A stretch of DNA of 64,000 nt from Clostridiales bacterium 1_7_47FAA. GTDB taxonomy: Bacteria > Bacillota > Clostridia > Lachnospirales > Lachnospiraceae. Below, in pieces: positions 53,401-61,492 of the stretch (positions within the stretch are counted from its first letter, which is position 1; each line of letters begins with the position of its first letter). Made by a program: the position numbers and the translations under genes. Location: NCBI GenBank assembly GCA_000155435.1, contig DS990262.1:928255-992254 (forward strand), read 5' to 3'. Below the pieces are notes generated by a model. The model ran no database searches and was not told where the DNA came from. It saw nothing but the letters and a program-made list of their open reading frames with translations.

Positions 53401-56400
53401 AAAAGACAAAGTTTGAAAAGGACAGCTTTGATGTCATCGTGGGAAATGTTCCTTTCGGCGCGTACAAAATTTTTGATCCTGAATATAAAAAGTATGGTTT
53501 CCGTATTCACGATTATTTTTTGGCAAAATCCATGGACCTGCTTCGCCCTGGAGGAATCATTGCGGTTGTCACAACAAAATTCACCATGGATAAAGCCAAT
53601 TCCACGATACGAAAATACTTGGCGGAGCGTGCAGACTTTATCGGCGCGGTACGTCTGCCAGGGATTGCCTTCAAAAAGGACGCGGGAGCAGAAGTGACAT
53701 CTGACATTATCTTCCTTCAAAAGAAGGGAAGTGTACTGTCCACAAATAAATCAGAGGAATGGATGAACATCACCTATACCGATGATGGGGTGCCGGTCAA
53801 TGAGTATTATATGAACCATCCGGAAATGATGCTGGGAAAGATGGCTTTTGACAGGCATACCTATGGTCAAAACTCTAATTATACAGAACTGATCGTAGAA
53901 GATGAGGAAAATTTTAATCTTGAAGAAGATTTGAATCATGCTATTTCTTTTCTATCAGCCGATTATTGTCCGGTAGAGGAAAAAACGCTGCTCCCTGATG
54001 TAAACAGCAAGGAAGAACTTCCCAATACCATGCCGGCCCTCTTAGATGTGGCAAATAACACATATACAGTCATAGAGGGAGAAATCTATTACCGGGATAA
54101 TGATATCATGGTGAGATGGTCGGGAAACGAGACGCAACGGAATCGTATCCTTGGAATGCATGCTATCCGGCAGTCGGTCAGATACCTGATTGATATTCAG
54201 ACACATGGGTGCAGTACAGATCAACTTGTTGAGGCACAGGAAAAGCTAAATAAGATTTATGATCCTTATGTAAAGAAGTATGGATATCTGTCCAGCCGTG
54301 CCAACAAGTTAGCATTCCGGGAGGACAATGACTACTATCTGTTATGCAGCCTGGAAACGGAAGATGAAAACAAGAATATAAAGAAGGCGGATATCTTTTA
54401 TAAACAGACTATTGCGCCAGTTTCCATAGTTAAGAAGGTGGATACAGCCATGGACGCGTTGAAAGTCAGCCTGGCGGAATATGGGAAGGTACATATCCCC
54501 TATATGCTGAGTGTCTATCCGGTAGAACGGGAACGGCTCCTGCAGGAATTAAAAGGGCAGGTATTCTTAAACCCAGTCAAAGCGGCTGATGGGAATCCTA
54601 ATCAGGGATGGGAAACGGCAAGTGAGTATTTGAGCGGTCCGGTTCGGAATAAACTAAAGGCTGCAGAAGTGTATGCAAAAGATAATCCCGTCTATTTGGC
54701 AAATGTAGAAGCCCTGAAAGCGGTGCAGCCGGAAGATTTGACGGCAACGGAAATCGGCGTAAAGTTGGGAACCTCTTGGATTGATCAGGAAGATTATGAG
54801 GCATTTATCTATGAGACGCTGAATACGCCGGATCAGTACAGAGACGGGACTTATGCAATCAAGGTACAGTTAAACCGATATACTATGTCTTACAAGGTTA
54901 CTAATAAATCCAGCGACTATTCTTCTGTGGCGGCAAGCCAGACATATGGAACAAAAAGGATTGATGCATATTCCATCATAGAGGCGTTACTGAACCAGAA
55001 TGTAATTACCGTCAAAGATAAGATTGAAGTTGGGGACAGTGAACGGTATGTAGTAAATCAGAAAGAAACAACTCTGGCAAGGGAAAAGGCAACCCTCATA
55101 AAAGATGCTTTTAAGGAGTGGATATGGAAAGATCCGCAGCGTAGAAAAAAATATGTGGATTTTTACAATCAGAACTTCAATGATAACCGTCTGCGGGTTT
55201 ATGACGGTTCTTATTTATCGTTCCCCGGTATGAATCCGGAAATAAATATGCGGGACCATCAACGGAATGTTGTAGACCGGGCACTGCATGGAAGCACTTT
55301 GCTGGCCCATGCGGTTGGGGCTGGAAAAACCTATGAAATTGCGGCTATCTGTATGGAGTTGAAACGGCTGAAGCTGATGCATAAAGCAATGATTGTCGTA
55401 CCGAATCATCTTGTGGGGCAGATGGCGGCAGAATTCCTGCACTTATATCCCAGTGCCAATCTACTTGTGACATCGAAAGAAGATTTTAAAAGTGAAAATA
55501 GAAGAAAGCTGACATGTAGGATTGCTGCAAATAATTATGATGCCGTGATTTTGGGACACTCTCAATTTGAGAGGATTCCCCTGTCTGCGGAAAGGCGTGC
55601 GAAAATTCTTGAAAATCAGGTGGAACGAATTTCGGGGGCCATTGCGGAGATGAAGGAGGAGCAGGGGGCTAAATGGGGGATAAAAGATATGGAGCGTCAA
55701 CGGAAAAATCTGGAATCCCAAATTTTAAGTCTGAGAAATGATGCAAAAAAGGATGATGTTCTGGATTTTGAACAGTTAGGGATAGATGCATTGTTTGTAG
55801 ATGAAGCGCATGTGTTTAAAAACCTGTCTATCTTTTCAAAAATCCGTAATGTGGCAGGTATTTCCACCAATGGTTCCCAGCGGGCTATGGATATGTTCCA
55901 AAAGATCCAGTATATCCAGGAACTGACCGGAGGAAGAAATGTTATCCTTGCAACCGGGACGCCTATCTCCAATACCATGTGTGAAATGTATGTCATGCAG
56001 TTGTATCTGCAGTCACAGAAACTACATGAGAAGGGGATTGACCATTTTGACAGTTGGGCGGCCAATTTTGGCGAAGTTACCACTTCGCTTGAAATGTCAC
56101 CAGAGGGCGGATACCGAATGCGGAGCCGGTTCAATAAATTCTGTAATCTGCCGGAGCTTATGAATATGTTCCGGGAGGTGGCTGATATCCAATTGCCTTC
56201 AATGCTGAACCTGAATGTACCTAAGTTAAAAGGTGGGAAATACAAAATTGTGGAGAGCGTGGCGTCTGAGAGTGTTGAGTACATGATGCAGGAACTGGCT
56301 AAACGCGCGGAAGCAATACGAGCAGGGAATGTAGATCCAACGGTCGATAACATGCTCAAGATCACCAACGAAGCAAGGTTGCTCGGCACCGATCCCCGGC

Positions 56401-56858
56401 TGATTGACCCAGATGCGGAAGTAGATGGTGACGGCAAACTCTTTCAGGCGGCAGAGAATATTTATCAGGAATACATTGGTTCCCAGGAGTTTAAGGGGAC
56501 ACAAGCTGTCTTTTGCGATATTGGCACGCCCACAGGAAACAAGAAATTTAATGTATATGACTTTCTGAAACAGGAGCTGATCAGGAAAGGAATACCAGAA
56601 GATGAAATTGCATTTATTCATGATGCCCATAGTGATAAGCAGAAAGAGGAATTATTTGCAGACATGAGGAGCGGCAGGAAACGAATCCTCCTGGGAAGCA
56701 CGTCCATGATGGGAACAGGAACCAATATCCAAAAACGCCTTGTCGCGGCTCATCACATTGATTGCCCGTGGAAACCTTCGGATGTAGGACGGATTTTGCG
56801 GACATTCAAAATAAAAAAGAATGTGGAGGTAACAGACAATGGCAAAATCATTATTTGA
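50427..56858 (+). CDS. Giant N6-methylase/SNF2-type helicase, truncated at the C terminus
   Basis: A 2143-residue frame. An N-terminal domain of unknown function (1-230) is followed by a Gly/Ala/Arg/Asp-rich linker (about 246-375) and a central region. The DNA methylase has LEPSMGVGNFY near 941 and NVPF near 1006. The helicase has GAGKT near 1627, DEAH near 1790 and ATGTPISNTM. It stops inside the motif leading to QRxGRxxRQ: after CPWKPSDVGRILRTF the sequence becomes KIKKNVEVTDNG and ends, overlapping tnpV. Intact relatives run several hundred residues longer, so the 3' end has been replaced by the tet(O) module. The linker is where a second gene is encoded in another frame. Confidence 0.9.
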   Translation: MDQHTMKVSDLYDIAIFDISRDGEQWRKYLEFSARGNLYRFDFLNTCIIYEQYPEAEILLGFSDWKKAKRYVRGGEIGIATFPIEMLGGAQYVYDIKSTGGRVMPWIWEINEENAPAFAKRLFPEQYQEENNFRIAIKNFTRTYVRAIMEEENDRIHEIAVLTSKDELDDKQMSPVEEFILQSTAYLVLRRCGIDTFDTGLSAITNYQEEVILSKIGILISDIAERTLRRFAEIAKEIREDERRNQDGRTELQERKGRAAVPDAGDREPTGGRAGDAGQIREAGTGIPAGEGGKPVQPVAADGQTAGAAETDRGGSVGAARPDRGGLREDKSGGEEHQSGGYDGDDQTSKRSSDDSSGNRDAGSNLQAEVIDTDIEEGTAVAVPSFSVEPVPVEVTDELCREVVLAGALEPILKKKIYDFFELNEGIEERVEFLYQIYEGGDTIITGEGLEFEYETDNTGIQLYWHEQRQYLSGYLPFKIVAEEILLLIESGEYYQPIKKDVEIPESLAETVENFLETADGRIVFDMIYDVMTINLLPQQETEFIRQSFLSLLGSDVDWIFTSTLTFHAGEISCSFDGNKVQTYPWRVIRDILARIIELDQYPESSQDFSVEEIKRIPWFQNLASQYQGLLEQAGETPAVTIPYLSADTVIEKDDKRTEDTGEEIQETQADGRSERLKAVFEEAANAYALHSMALIPSKPLIQRFFEQAGEKEKQEFLSKILKVQSKQDYGKSALNTSWGLIHYTYGESGVVEFRLVNGENEGHGAFTMQEVSRAIQAAIDVGEYLPPGEYEAARKEEFALCPEETFLLYKEMSNRNQNVIQVSDFFYPDGWEFPSGDKTKYKSNVAAIRLLKELEQSSRPATPEEQDILAKYIGWGGLANVFNPKSPNWTNEYQELQTLLTEEEYEQARGSINSAFYTPPVVAKSIYKALEQFGFTNGSILEPSMGVGNFYSVLPEDMRDSRLYGVELDSISGRIAKQLHPHAAIEVKGFEKTKFEKDSFDVIVGNVPFGAYKIFDPEYKKYGFRIHDYFLAKSMDLLRPGGIIAVVTTKFTMDKANSTIRKYLAERADFIGAVRLPGIAFKKDAGAEVTSDIIFLQKKGSVLSTNKSEEWMNITYTDDGVPVNEYYMNHPEMMLGKMAFDRHTYGQNSNYTELIVEDEENFNLEEDLNHAISFLSADYCPVEEKTLLPDVNSKEELPNTMPALLDVANNTYTVIEGEIYYRDNDIMVRWSGNETQRNRILGMHAIRQSVRYLIDIQTHGCSTDQLVEAQEKLNKIYDPYVKKYGYLSSRANKLAFREDNDYYLLCSLETEDENKNIKKADIFYKQTIAPVSIVKKVDTAMDALKVSLAEYGKVHIPYMLSVYPVERERLLQELKGQVFLNPVKAADGNPNQGWETASEYLSGPVRNKLKAAEVYAKDNPVYLANVEALKAVQPEDLTATEIGVKLGTSWIDQEDYEAFIYETLNTPDQYRDGTYAIKVQLNRYTMSYKVTNKSSDYSSVAASQTYGTKRIDAYSIIEALLNQNVITVKDKIEVGDSERYVVNQKETTLAREKATLIKDAFKEWIWKDPQRRKKYVDFYNQNFNDNRLRVYDGSYLSFPGMNPEINMRDHQRNVVDRALHGSTLLAHAVGAGKTYEIAAICMELKRLKLMHKAMIVVPNHLVGQMAAEFLHLYPSANLLVTSKEDFKSENRRKLTCRIAANNYDAVILGHSQFERIPLSAERRAKILENQVERISGAIAEMKEEQGAKWGIKDMERQRKNLESQILSLRNDAKKDDVLDFEQLGIDALFVDEAHVFKNLSIFSKIRNVAGISTNGSQRAMDMFQKIQYIQELTGGRNVILATGTPISNTMCEMYVMQLYLQSQKLHEKGIDHFDSWAANFGEVTTSLEMSPEGGYRMRSRFNKFCNLPELMNMFREVADIQLPSMLNLNVPKLKGGKYKIVESVASESVEYMMQELAKRAEAIRAGNVDPTVDNMLKITNEARLLGTDPRLIDPDAEVDGDGKLFQAAENIYQEYIGSQEFKGTQAVFCDIGTPTGNKKFNVYDFLKQELIRKGIPEDEIAFIHDAHSDKQKEELFADMRSGRKRILLGSTSMMGTGTNIQKRLVAAHHIDCPWKPSDVGRILRTFKIKKNVEVTDNGKIII
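51166..51537 (+). CDS. TnpV-like protein encoded within the helicase gene (+1 frame)
   Basis: A 123-residue frame entirely inside the helicase gene, offset by +1. The ATG is 8 bases after AAAGGAG. It aligns with the TnpV protein at 56839-57213: YRKEKDGLLYPML versus YERQGDYLIPCLT, then YSLLLRTGKLPELLKQIEAE versus YTNLLTSGRLNAYLADINRQ, and final ETVMQEVI versus REIVEKEII. In this frame third codon positions are strongly G/C (CTG, GCG, GAG, CAG runs), unlike flanking genes. In the helicase frame the same DNA yields a low-complexity linker. It ends VICKPR. Confidence 0.72.
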   Translation: MVELNYRKEKDGLLYPMLETGSQQAEGLETLGRYAKLAQEYLLEKEESRYSLLLRTGKLPELLKQIEAEAWELHDQIVEDYVRIKAVERNINPADTMEMTRLRNEAAMIAQETVMQEVICKPR

Positions 56859-57213
56859 GGAACTGGGCGGCAAATACGAAAGGCAAGGGGATTATTTGAT
56901 ACCGTGCTTAACTGTACCCGCCGAAGAAGAACAGGCAATAGGCATCTGGGGGCAACGGCATTTAGATTATCTAAAACAGTACCGTAAAGTTACATACACC
57001 AATCTTCTTACAAGCGGCAGGCTAAACGCCTACCTTGCCGACATCAACAGACAGGCACAGGAACGCTTTGAAAGGCTCATAGAGGGTATGAAACAGGCAC
57101 AGGGCATAACGGAACAGCTAAAGGCAGAAAACGCCTTAGAATGGACAGGATGCCTCAATAACATAAGGGCTTGTGCGAGGGAGATTGTGGAAAAGGAAAT
57201 TATTTTTGCATAA
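56839..57213 (+). CDS. tnpV: TnpV-family transposon protein
   Basis: 124 residues opening MAKSLFEELGGKYERQGDYL, the characteristic TnpV start, and ending REIVEKEIIFA. TnpV is a small protein of unknown role found on Tn4451-like and other Clostridia transposons. The ATG has GTGGAGGTAACAGAC upstream and lies 20 bases before the helicase frame ends. It marks the left edge of the tet(O) module. Confidence 0.88.
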   Translation: MAKSLFEELGGKYERQGDYLIPCLTVPAEEEQAIGIWGQRHLDYLKQYRKVTYTNLLTSGRLNAYLADINRQAQERFERLIEGMKQAQGITEQLKAENALEWTGCLNNIRACAREIVEKEIIFA

Positions 57214-57223
57214 ACAGATGATT

Positions 57224-57253
57224 AGTGGCAGGGGGAAATCCTGCCGCTTTTTC
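57224..57253 (+). terminator. Rho-independent terminator after tnpV
   Basis: AGTGGCAGG (57224-57232) pairs with CCTGCCGCT (57240-57248), one wobble, followed by TTTTTC. Confidence 0.78.
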
Positions 57254-57270
57254 TGCTTTAGTTTGTCAGC

Positions 57271-57299
57271 TTGACAAATAAAGGGTTAAGGAATATAAT
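57271..57299 (+). promoter_or_regulatory. Consensus promoter of tet(O)
   Basis: TTGACA (57271-57276) and TATAAT (57294-57299) with exactly 17 bases between are both perfect sigma-A consensus boxes. Transcription would begin about 270 bases before tet(O), leaving a long regulated leader. Confidence 0.9.
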
Positions 57300-57331
57300 T
57301 AGATTCAGTATTATACAAGGAGTTAATAAAT

Positions 57332-57355
57332 ATGCGGCAAGGTATTCTTAAATAA
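57332..57355 (+). CDS. Leader peptide of tet(O) attenuator
   Basis: A seven-residue frame, MRQGILK, with AAGGAG 9 bases upstream of its ATG. Its end overlaps the 5' arm of the leader hairpin. This is the arrangement of Tet(M)-type leader peptides, where ribosome progress through the leader changes which hairpin forms. Confidence 0.7.
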   Translation: MRQGILK

Positions 57356-57546
57356 ACTGTCAATTTGATAGTGGGAACAAAAAGTAGCAGTCTCGTTTCA
57401 CTTTTAATATGGGGCTTAGTTTTTTGTACCCAGTTTAAGAATACTTTTATCATGTAATTTTATATGCCCGAAAACATATAAGTGTTTTGGGGCTATTGGA
57501 GTTATTTACCCAGTGATAGGAGTATTTATCACTGGGTATTTTTATG
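57342..57546 (+). promoter_or_regulatory. tet(O) leader attenuator
   Basis: GTATTCTTAAA (57342-57352) can pair with TTTAAGAATAC (57434-57444). Further on, ACCCAGTGATA (57508-57518) pairs exactly with TATCACTGGGT (57527-57537), followed by ATTTTTATG: a strong terminator just before the tet(O) SD. This matches the transcriptional attenuation known upstream of tet(M)-class genes, in which tetracycline-induced read-through switches on the gene. Confidence 0.8.
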
Positions 57547-57579
57547 CCCTTTTTTGGGTGTTGATAGGAGGAAAATCAC

Positions 57580-59499
57580 ATGAAAATAATTAACTTAGGC
57601 ATTCTGGCTCACGTTGACGCAGGAAAGACAACATTAACGGAAAGTTTATTGTATACCAGTGGTGCAATTGCAGAACTAGGGAGCGTAGATGAAGGCACAA
57701 CAAGGACAGATACAATGAATTTGGAGCGTCAAAGGGGAATCACTATCCAGACAGCAGTGACATCTTTTCAGTGGGAGGATGTAAAAGTCAACATTATAGA
57801 TACGCCAGGCCATATGGATTTTTTGGCGGAAGTATACCGTTCTTTATCCGTATTAGACGGAGCAGTATTATTAGTTTCTGCAAAGGATGGCATACAGGCA
57901 CAGACCCGTATACTGTTTCATGCACTACAGACAATGAAGATTCCGACAATTTTTTTCATCAATAAAATTGACCAAGAGGGGATTGATTTGCCAATGGTAT
58001 ATCGAGAAATGAAAGCAAAGCTTTCTTCGGAAATTATAGTGAAGCAAAAGGTTGGGCAGCATCCCCATATAAATGTAACGGACAATGACGATATGGAACA
58101 GTGGGATGCGGTAATTATGGGAAACGATGAACTATTAGAGAAATATATGTCAGGGAAACCGTTTAAAATGTCAGAACTGGAACAGGAAGAAAACAGGAGA
58201 TTCCAAAACGGAACGTTATTTCCCGTTTATCACGGAAGCGCTAAAAACAATCTGGGGATTCGGCAGCTTATAGAAGTGATTGCCAGTAAATTTTATTCAT
58301 CAACGCCTGAAGGTCAATCTGAACTATGCGGGCAGGTTTTTAAGATTGAATATTCAGAGAAAAGGCGGCGTTTTGTTTATGTGCGTATATATAGCGGAAC
58401 ATTGCATTTGAGGGATGTTATTAGAATATCTGAAAAAGAGAAAATAAAAATCACAGAGATGTGTGTTCCGACAAACGGTGAATTATATTCATCCGATACA
58501 GCCTGCTCTGGTGATATTGTAATTTTACCAAATGATGTTTTGCAGCTAAACAGTATTTTGGGGAACGGAATACTGTTGCCGCAGAGAAAATTTATTGAAA
58601 ATCCTCTCCCTATGCTCCAAACAACGATTGCAGTAAAGAAATCTGAACAGCGGGAAATATTGCTTGGGGCACTTACAGAAATTTCAGATGGCGACCCTCT
58701 TTTAAAATATTATGTGGATACTACAACGCATGAGATTATACTTTCTTTTTTGGGGAAAGTGCAGATGGAAGTCATTTGTGCCATCCTTGAGGAAAAATAT
58801 CATGTGGAGGCAGAAATAAAAGAGCCTACTGTTATATATATGGAAAGACCGCTTAGAAAAGCAGAATATACCATCCACATAGAAGTCCCGCCAAATCCTT
58901 TCTGGGCTTCTGTCGGGTTGTCCATAGAGCCGCTCCCTATTGGAAGCGGAGTGCAGTATGAAAGCAGAGTTTCACTTGGATATTTAAATCAATCGTTCCA
59001 AAATGCGGTTATGGAGGGGGTTCTTTATGGCTGCGAGCAGGGGCTGTATGGATGGAAAGTGACAGACTGTAAAATCTGTTTTGAATATGGATTGTATTAT
59101 AGTCCTGTAAGTACCCCCGCAGACTTTCGGCTGCTTTCCCCTATCGTATTGGAGCAGGCTTTAAAAAAAGCAGGGACAGAACTATTAGAGCCATATCTCC
59201 ACTTTGAAATTTATGCACCGCAGGAATATCTCTCACGGGCGTATCATGATGCTCCAAGGTATTGTGCAGATATTGTAAGTACTCAGATAAAGAATGACGA
59301 GGTCATTCTGAAAGGAGAAATCCCTGCTAGATGTATTCAAGAATACAGGAACGATTTAACTTATTTCACAAATGGGCAGGGAGTCTGCTTGACAGAGTTA
59401 AAAGGATACCAGCCAGCTATTGGTAAATTTATTTGCCAACCCCGCCGCCCGAATAGCCGTATAGATAAGGTTCGGCATATGTTCCACAAGTTAGCTTAA
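57580..59499 (+). CDS. tet(O): Tet(O) ribosomal protection protein (tetracycline resistance)
   Basis: 639 residues, the length usual for Tet(O). It is an EF-G-like GTPase: AHVDAGKTT at 10-18 (G1), RGITI (G2), DTPGHMDF (G3) and NKID (G4), followed by EF-G domains II-V. It removes tetracycline from the ribosome. The sequence matches the Tet(O) I recall closely from end to end; a mosaic with Tet(32) or Tet(W) segments cannot be excluded by eye. GATAGGAGGAAAATCAC precedes the ATG. Expression is probably controlled by the leader attenuator. Confidence 0.96.
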   Translation: MKIINLGILAHVDAGKTTLTESLLYTSGAIAELGSVDEGTTRTDTMNLERQRGITIQTAVTSFQWEDVKVNIIDTPGHMDFLAEVYRSLSVLDGAVLLVSAKDGIQAQTRILFHALQTMKIPTIFFINKIDQEGIDLPMVYREMKAKLSSEIIVKQKVGQHPHINVTDNDDMEQWDAVIMGNDELLEKYMSGKPFKMSELEQEENRRFQNGTLFPVYHGSAKNNLGIRQLIEVIASKFYSSTPEGQSELCGQVFKIEYSEKRRRFVYVRIYSGTLHLRDVIRISEKEKIKITEMCVPTNGELYSSDTACSGDIVILPNDVLQLNSILGNGILLPQRKFIENPLPMLQTTIAVKKSEQREILLGALTEISDGDPLLKYYVDTTTHEIILSFLGKVQMEVICAILEEKYHVEAEIKEPTVIYMERPLRKAEYTIHIEVPPNPFWASVGLSIEPLPIGSGVQYESRVSLGYLNQSFQNAVMEGVLYGCEQGLYGWKVTDCKICFEYGLYYSPVSTPADFRLLSPIVLEQALKKAGTELLEPYLHFEIYAPQEYLSRAYHDAPRYCADIVSTQIKNDEVILKGEIPARCIQEYRNDLTYFTNGQGVCLTELKGYQPAIGKFICQPRRPNSRIDKVRHMFHKLA

Positions 59500-59550
59500 C
59501 AGCTTGCAAAAGTCATATAAAATGAGATTTGAAAGGATTAGAGACTAATT

Positions 59551-59724
59551 ATGATGAAATGCGAATGGATATTGTGTCCTGTTTGTGGGAACAAAACCCG
59601 TAATAAAATTAGGAAGGACACTGTTTTGGAGAATTATCCCCTTTATTGTCCAAAATGCAGACAAGAAAGATTGATTAAAGTTGACAACTTGAAGATAACT
59701 GTCATCAAAGAGCCAGACGCTTAA
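59551..59724 (+). CDS. Cysteine-rich KTR-type small protein
   Basis: A 57-residue frame beginning MMKCEWILCPVCGNKTRNKI. It contains CPVCGNKTR and CPKCRQE, two CxxC knuckles of a small zinc ribbon with the Lys-Thr-Arg motif. Such KTR-domain proteins are commonly found just after ribosomal protection genes on Clostridia elements. The ATG follows GAAAGGATTAGAGACTAATT. It ends before a terminator. Confidence 0.82.
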   Translation: MMKCEWILCPVCGNKTRNKIRKDTVLENYPLYCPKCRQERLIKVDNLKITVIKEPDA

Positions 59725-59729
59725 GACGC

Positions 59730-59776
59730 AGAGCCGATGAAATTGTGGAACAATTCACGAATCATCGGCTCTTTTT
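59730..59776 (+). terminator. Terminator after the tet(O) unit
   Basis: AGAGCCGATGA (59730-59740) pairs exactly with TCATCGGCTCT (59762-59772), followed by TTTTTG. A smaller inner pairing TTGTG/CAA may close the loop. Confidence 0.85.
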
Positions 59777-59892
59777 GTTTCGTATTTGAAAGAACAAACT
59801 CACCAAATAAAAAAAACGATATTCGGGTGGGTTATTTTGTTATACCCTAAATTACCCTCTGAATTTGTTTTTAAATTTGGAGGGATTTTTTT

Positions 59893-60021
59893 ATGTCCTT
59901 TTTTCGGGCAGTTATCTATCTGCTCATACGAAGCAAAATTTATCAATACATAGCATATCAGAGAACGGCAGGAAACCAGTTAAAAAAATTTCTGCCTATG
60001 CAACGGCACTTCCTGCCTTGA
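59893..60021 (+). CDS. Possible small hydrophobic protein
   Basis: A 42-residue frame, MSFFRAVIYLLIRSKIYQYI and onward, with GGAGGG 8 bases before the ATG. It lies in the 490-base stretch between the KTR gene and the sigma factor, which otherwise holds only the terminator and a hairpin. The SD spacing supports translation, but the family is unknown and it may be a remnant. Confidence 0.4.
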   Translation: MSFFRAVIYLLIRSKIYQYIAYQRTAGNQLKKFLPMQRHFLP

Positions 60022-60160
60022 ATGTAGAAGTACAATCTCCATACAACAGAATTAATATTTCCCATAACCGTAAAGGTCATAGAGCCTTTGCGGTTTTTCT
60101 TTTGTCGATTTTTGTTGGAAAGTGCCATAGGGCTATTAGTGGTGTTAGGTGTCGTTCGCC

Positions 60161-60207
60161 ACCTCTCCATCTGGATTTTGAACATTTCAAAAATTCAGAT
60201 GGGAGGT
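60161..60207 (+). promoter_or_regulatory. Hairpin hiding the sigma factor SD
   Basis: The arms 60161-60182 and 60186-60207 form an imperfect inverted repeat of about 20 pairs. The 3' arm includes GGGAGG (60201-60206), the SD of the gene that starts at 60215, so folding would block initiation. Confidence 0.65.
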
Positions 60208-60214
60208 ACTTACA

Positions 60215-60724
60215 GTGAAATACGCACCGAGAAAGGTATATATCAAGGAAAGCGGCAGATATGTGGAACTGTCCTATACGGATTTCTGCCGCCGCAGGGA
60301 ATCCGACCAGACCTATATGGACAAGCTGTTTATCCCCATTCAAGGCTGTCTGCTTGAAGTCGTGAGGGAGCAATACACGGACTTCTACCGAGATAAGGAA
60401 CGGTGGCGTTATCTGAAAAAATTAGATACGAAGAACAGCCTGCTTTCTCTGGATGGATTTACGGACAGCGAGGGGAAGCCTTTAGACTTTATCGCTGATG
60501 AAGCGGCAGACATTGCGGAAACCGTTGTCAATGCGGTTATGGTGGACAGGCTGAAAGCCGCCCTGCCTTTGCTGTCGGATAGTGAACAGGAATTGATACA
60601 GGCAATCTTTTTTGACGGACTTTCTGAGCGTGAAGTCGGGGCGAGGTTCGGCATAACCCAGAGCGTTGTGAACAAACGCAAAGCCAGAATCCTAAGAAAA
60701 CTAAGAAAGATAATAGAAAATTAA
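60215..60724 (+). CDS. Sigma-70-family factor of the transposon module
   Basis: 169 residues, GTG start 8 bases after GGGAGG. The N-terminal part opens MKYAPRKVYIKESGRYVELS. The C-terminal 60 residues are a sigma region 4-type helix-turn-helix (LSDSEQELIQAIFFDGLSER then EVGARFGITQSVVNKRKARI). Such short sigma factors are common on Tn916- and Tn1549-like elements, usually near excision or integration genes, none of which is seen here. Its SD is in a hairpin. Confidence 0.85.
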   Translation: MKYAPRKVYIKESGRYVELSYTDFCRRRESDQTYMDKLFIPIQGCLLEVVREQYTDFYRDKERWRYLKKLDTKNSLLSLDGFTDSEGKPLDFIADEAADIAETVVNAVMVDRLKAALPLLSDSEQELIQAIFFDGLSEREVGARFGITQSVVNKRKARILRKLRKIIEN

Positions 60725-60740
60725 AATTTAAGGCGTTCAG

Positions 60741-60779
60741 CCCCCTTGTTTTTTCCTTTGGGAAAATGAGGGGGTTTTT
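60741..60779 (+). terminator. Rho-independent terminator
   Basis: CCCCCT (60741-60746) with AGGGGG (60769-60774), and inner TTTTCC/GGAAAA, followed by TTTTTC. Confidence 0.8.
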
Positions 60780-60819
60780 CTCTGCCCTCTCAATCAATTC
60801 TGATTGGAGGAAAAGAAGC

Positions 60820-61251
60820 ATGGCATATAACCACGGACGGGAGGACAGGAAATGGCGTATCTGGAAAGAAGCGGAGGAAAAGCTGCTGCGTGAGTGCGGC
60901 GTTGATGAAGCGACCATTGAGCAGATACGCATTGCGGACAGGGCAGACTTCAATTCCAACAGGCGGTTTTACCGATGGACGAATGACATTGCGGAATACC
61001 TTGAGGACATGGCAGACAGGGAGCGGCAGACGGAAGTGGGTACGGTTGCGGAGTTACTGGACGAGATTGAGAGCGAAAATCTCTATCAAGTATTAGTCGC
61101 GGTGGACGGGCGTACCTTGAAAATCGTCCTGCTGAAAATGCAGGGGTATTCCACAAAGGAGATTGCCCCGCTCGTGCATTTGACGACTGGTGCCATCTAT
61201 GCGAGGTTAGACCATCTGCGGAAGAAGCTACGAAAATTTTATAGCGTCTAA
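60820..61251 (+). CDS. Sigma factor-like helix-turn-helix protein
   Basis: 143 residues from the ATG at 60820 (GGAGG 9 bases upstream). It opens MAYNHGREDRKWRIWKEAEE. Its C-terminal helix-turn-helix (LLKMQGYSTKEIAPLVHLTT then GAIYARLDHLRKKLRKF) resembles sigma region 4. It commonly accompanies the preceding type of sigma factor on Clostridia transposons. Confidence 0.82.
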   Translation: MAYNHGREDRKWRIWKEAEEKLLRECGVDEATIEQIRIADRADFNSNRRFYRWTNDIAEYLEDMADRERQTEVGTVAELLDEIESENLYQVLVAVDGRTLKIVLLKMQGYSTKEIAPLVHLTTGAIYARLDHLRKKLRKFYSV

Positions 61252-61363
61252 AACAGCCTGCCGTCCTGCGGGCTACTGGGTGAGGGATGGAAATAGGGTG
61301 AGGAGGCATAATCTGTGTCTCTGTATATTTAGAATATTCTCAAGTAATTGGTTGATGATTATT

Positions 61364-61396
61364 AAAGGGAGCGCGTTATTGCGGCTCCCTTTTGCA
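61364..61396 (+). terminator. Terminator at the end of the tet(O) module
   Basis: AAAGGGAGC (61364-61372) pairs with GCTCCCTTT (61384-61392), then TTGC. It lies near the point where composition changes to the AT-rich downstream gene. Confidence 0.72.
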
Positions 61397-61492
61397 TTTT
61401 GTTTTGTTAATGGAACGAGCCAAAGTTTGACAAATTACGAAATAACAAGTAACATAAAAGTCTAAATAATAGCTTTTTTGTGGAGGGTTAAT

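Noticed and set aside
55697..56437. 246-codon minus-strand frame
   Set aside because: It is antisense to the helicase domain, which has clear motifs on the plus strand. No recognisable protein is encoded.
57580..59499. Elongation factor G housekeeping gene
   Set aside because: The length, full sequence resemblance, the attenuator leader and the neighbouring KTR and tnpV genes identify tet(O), not fusA.
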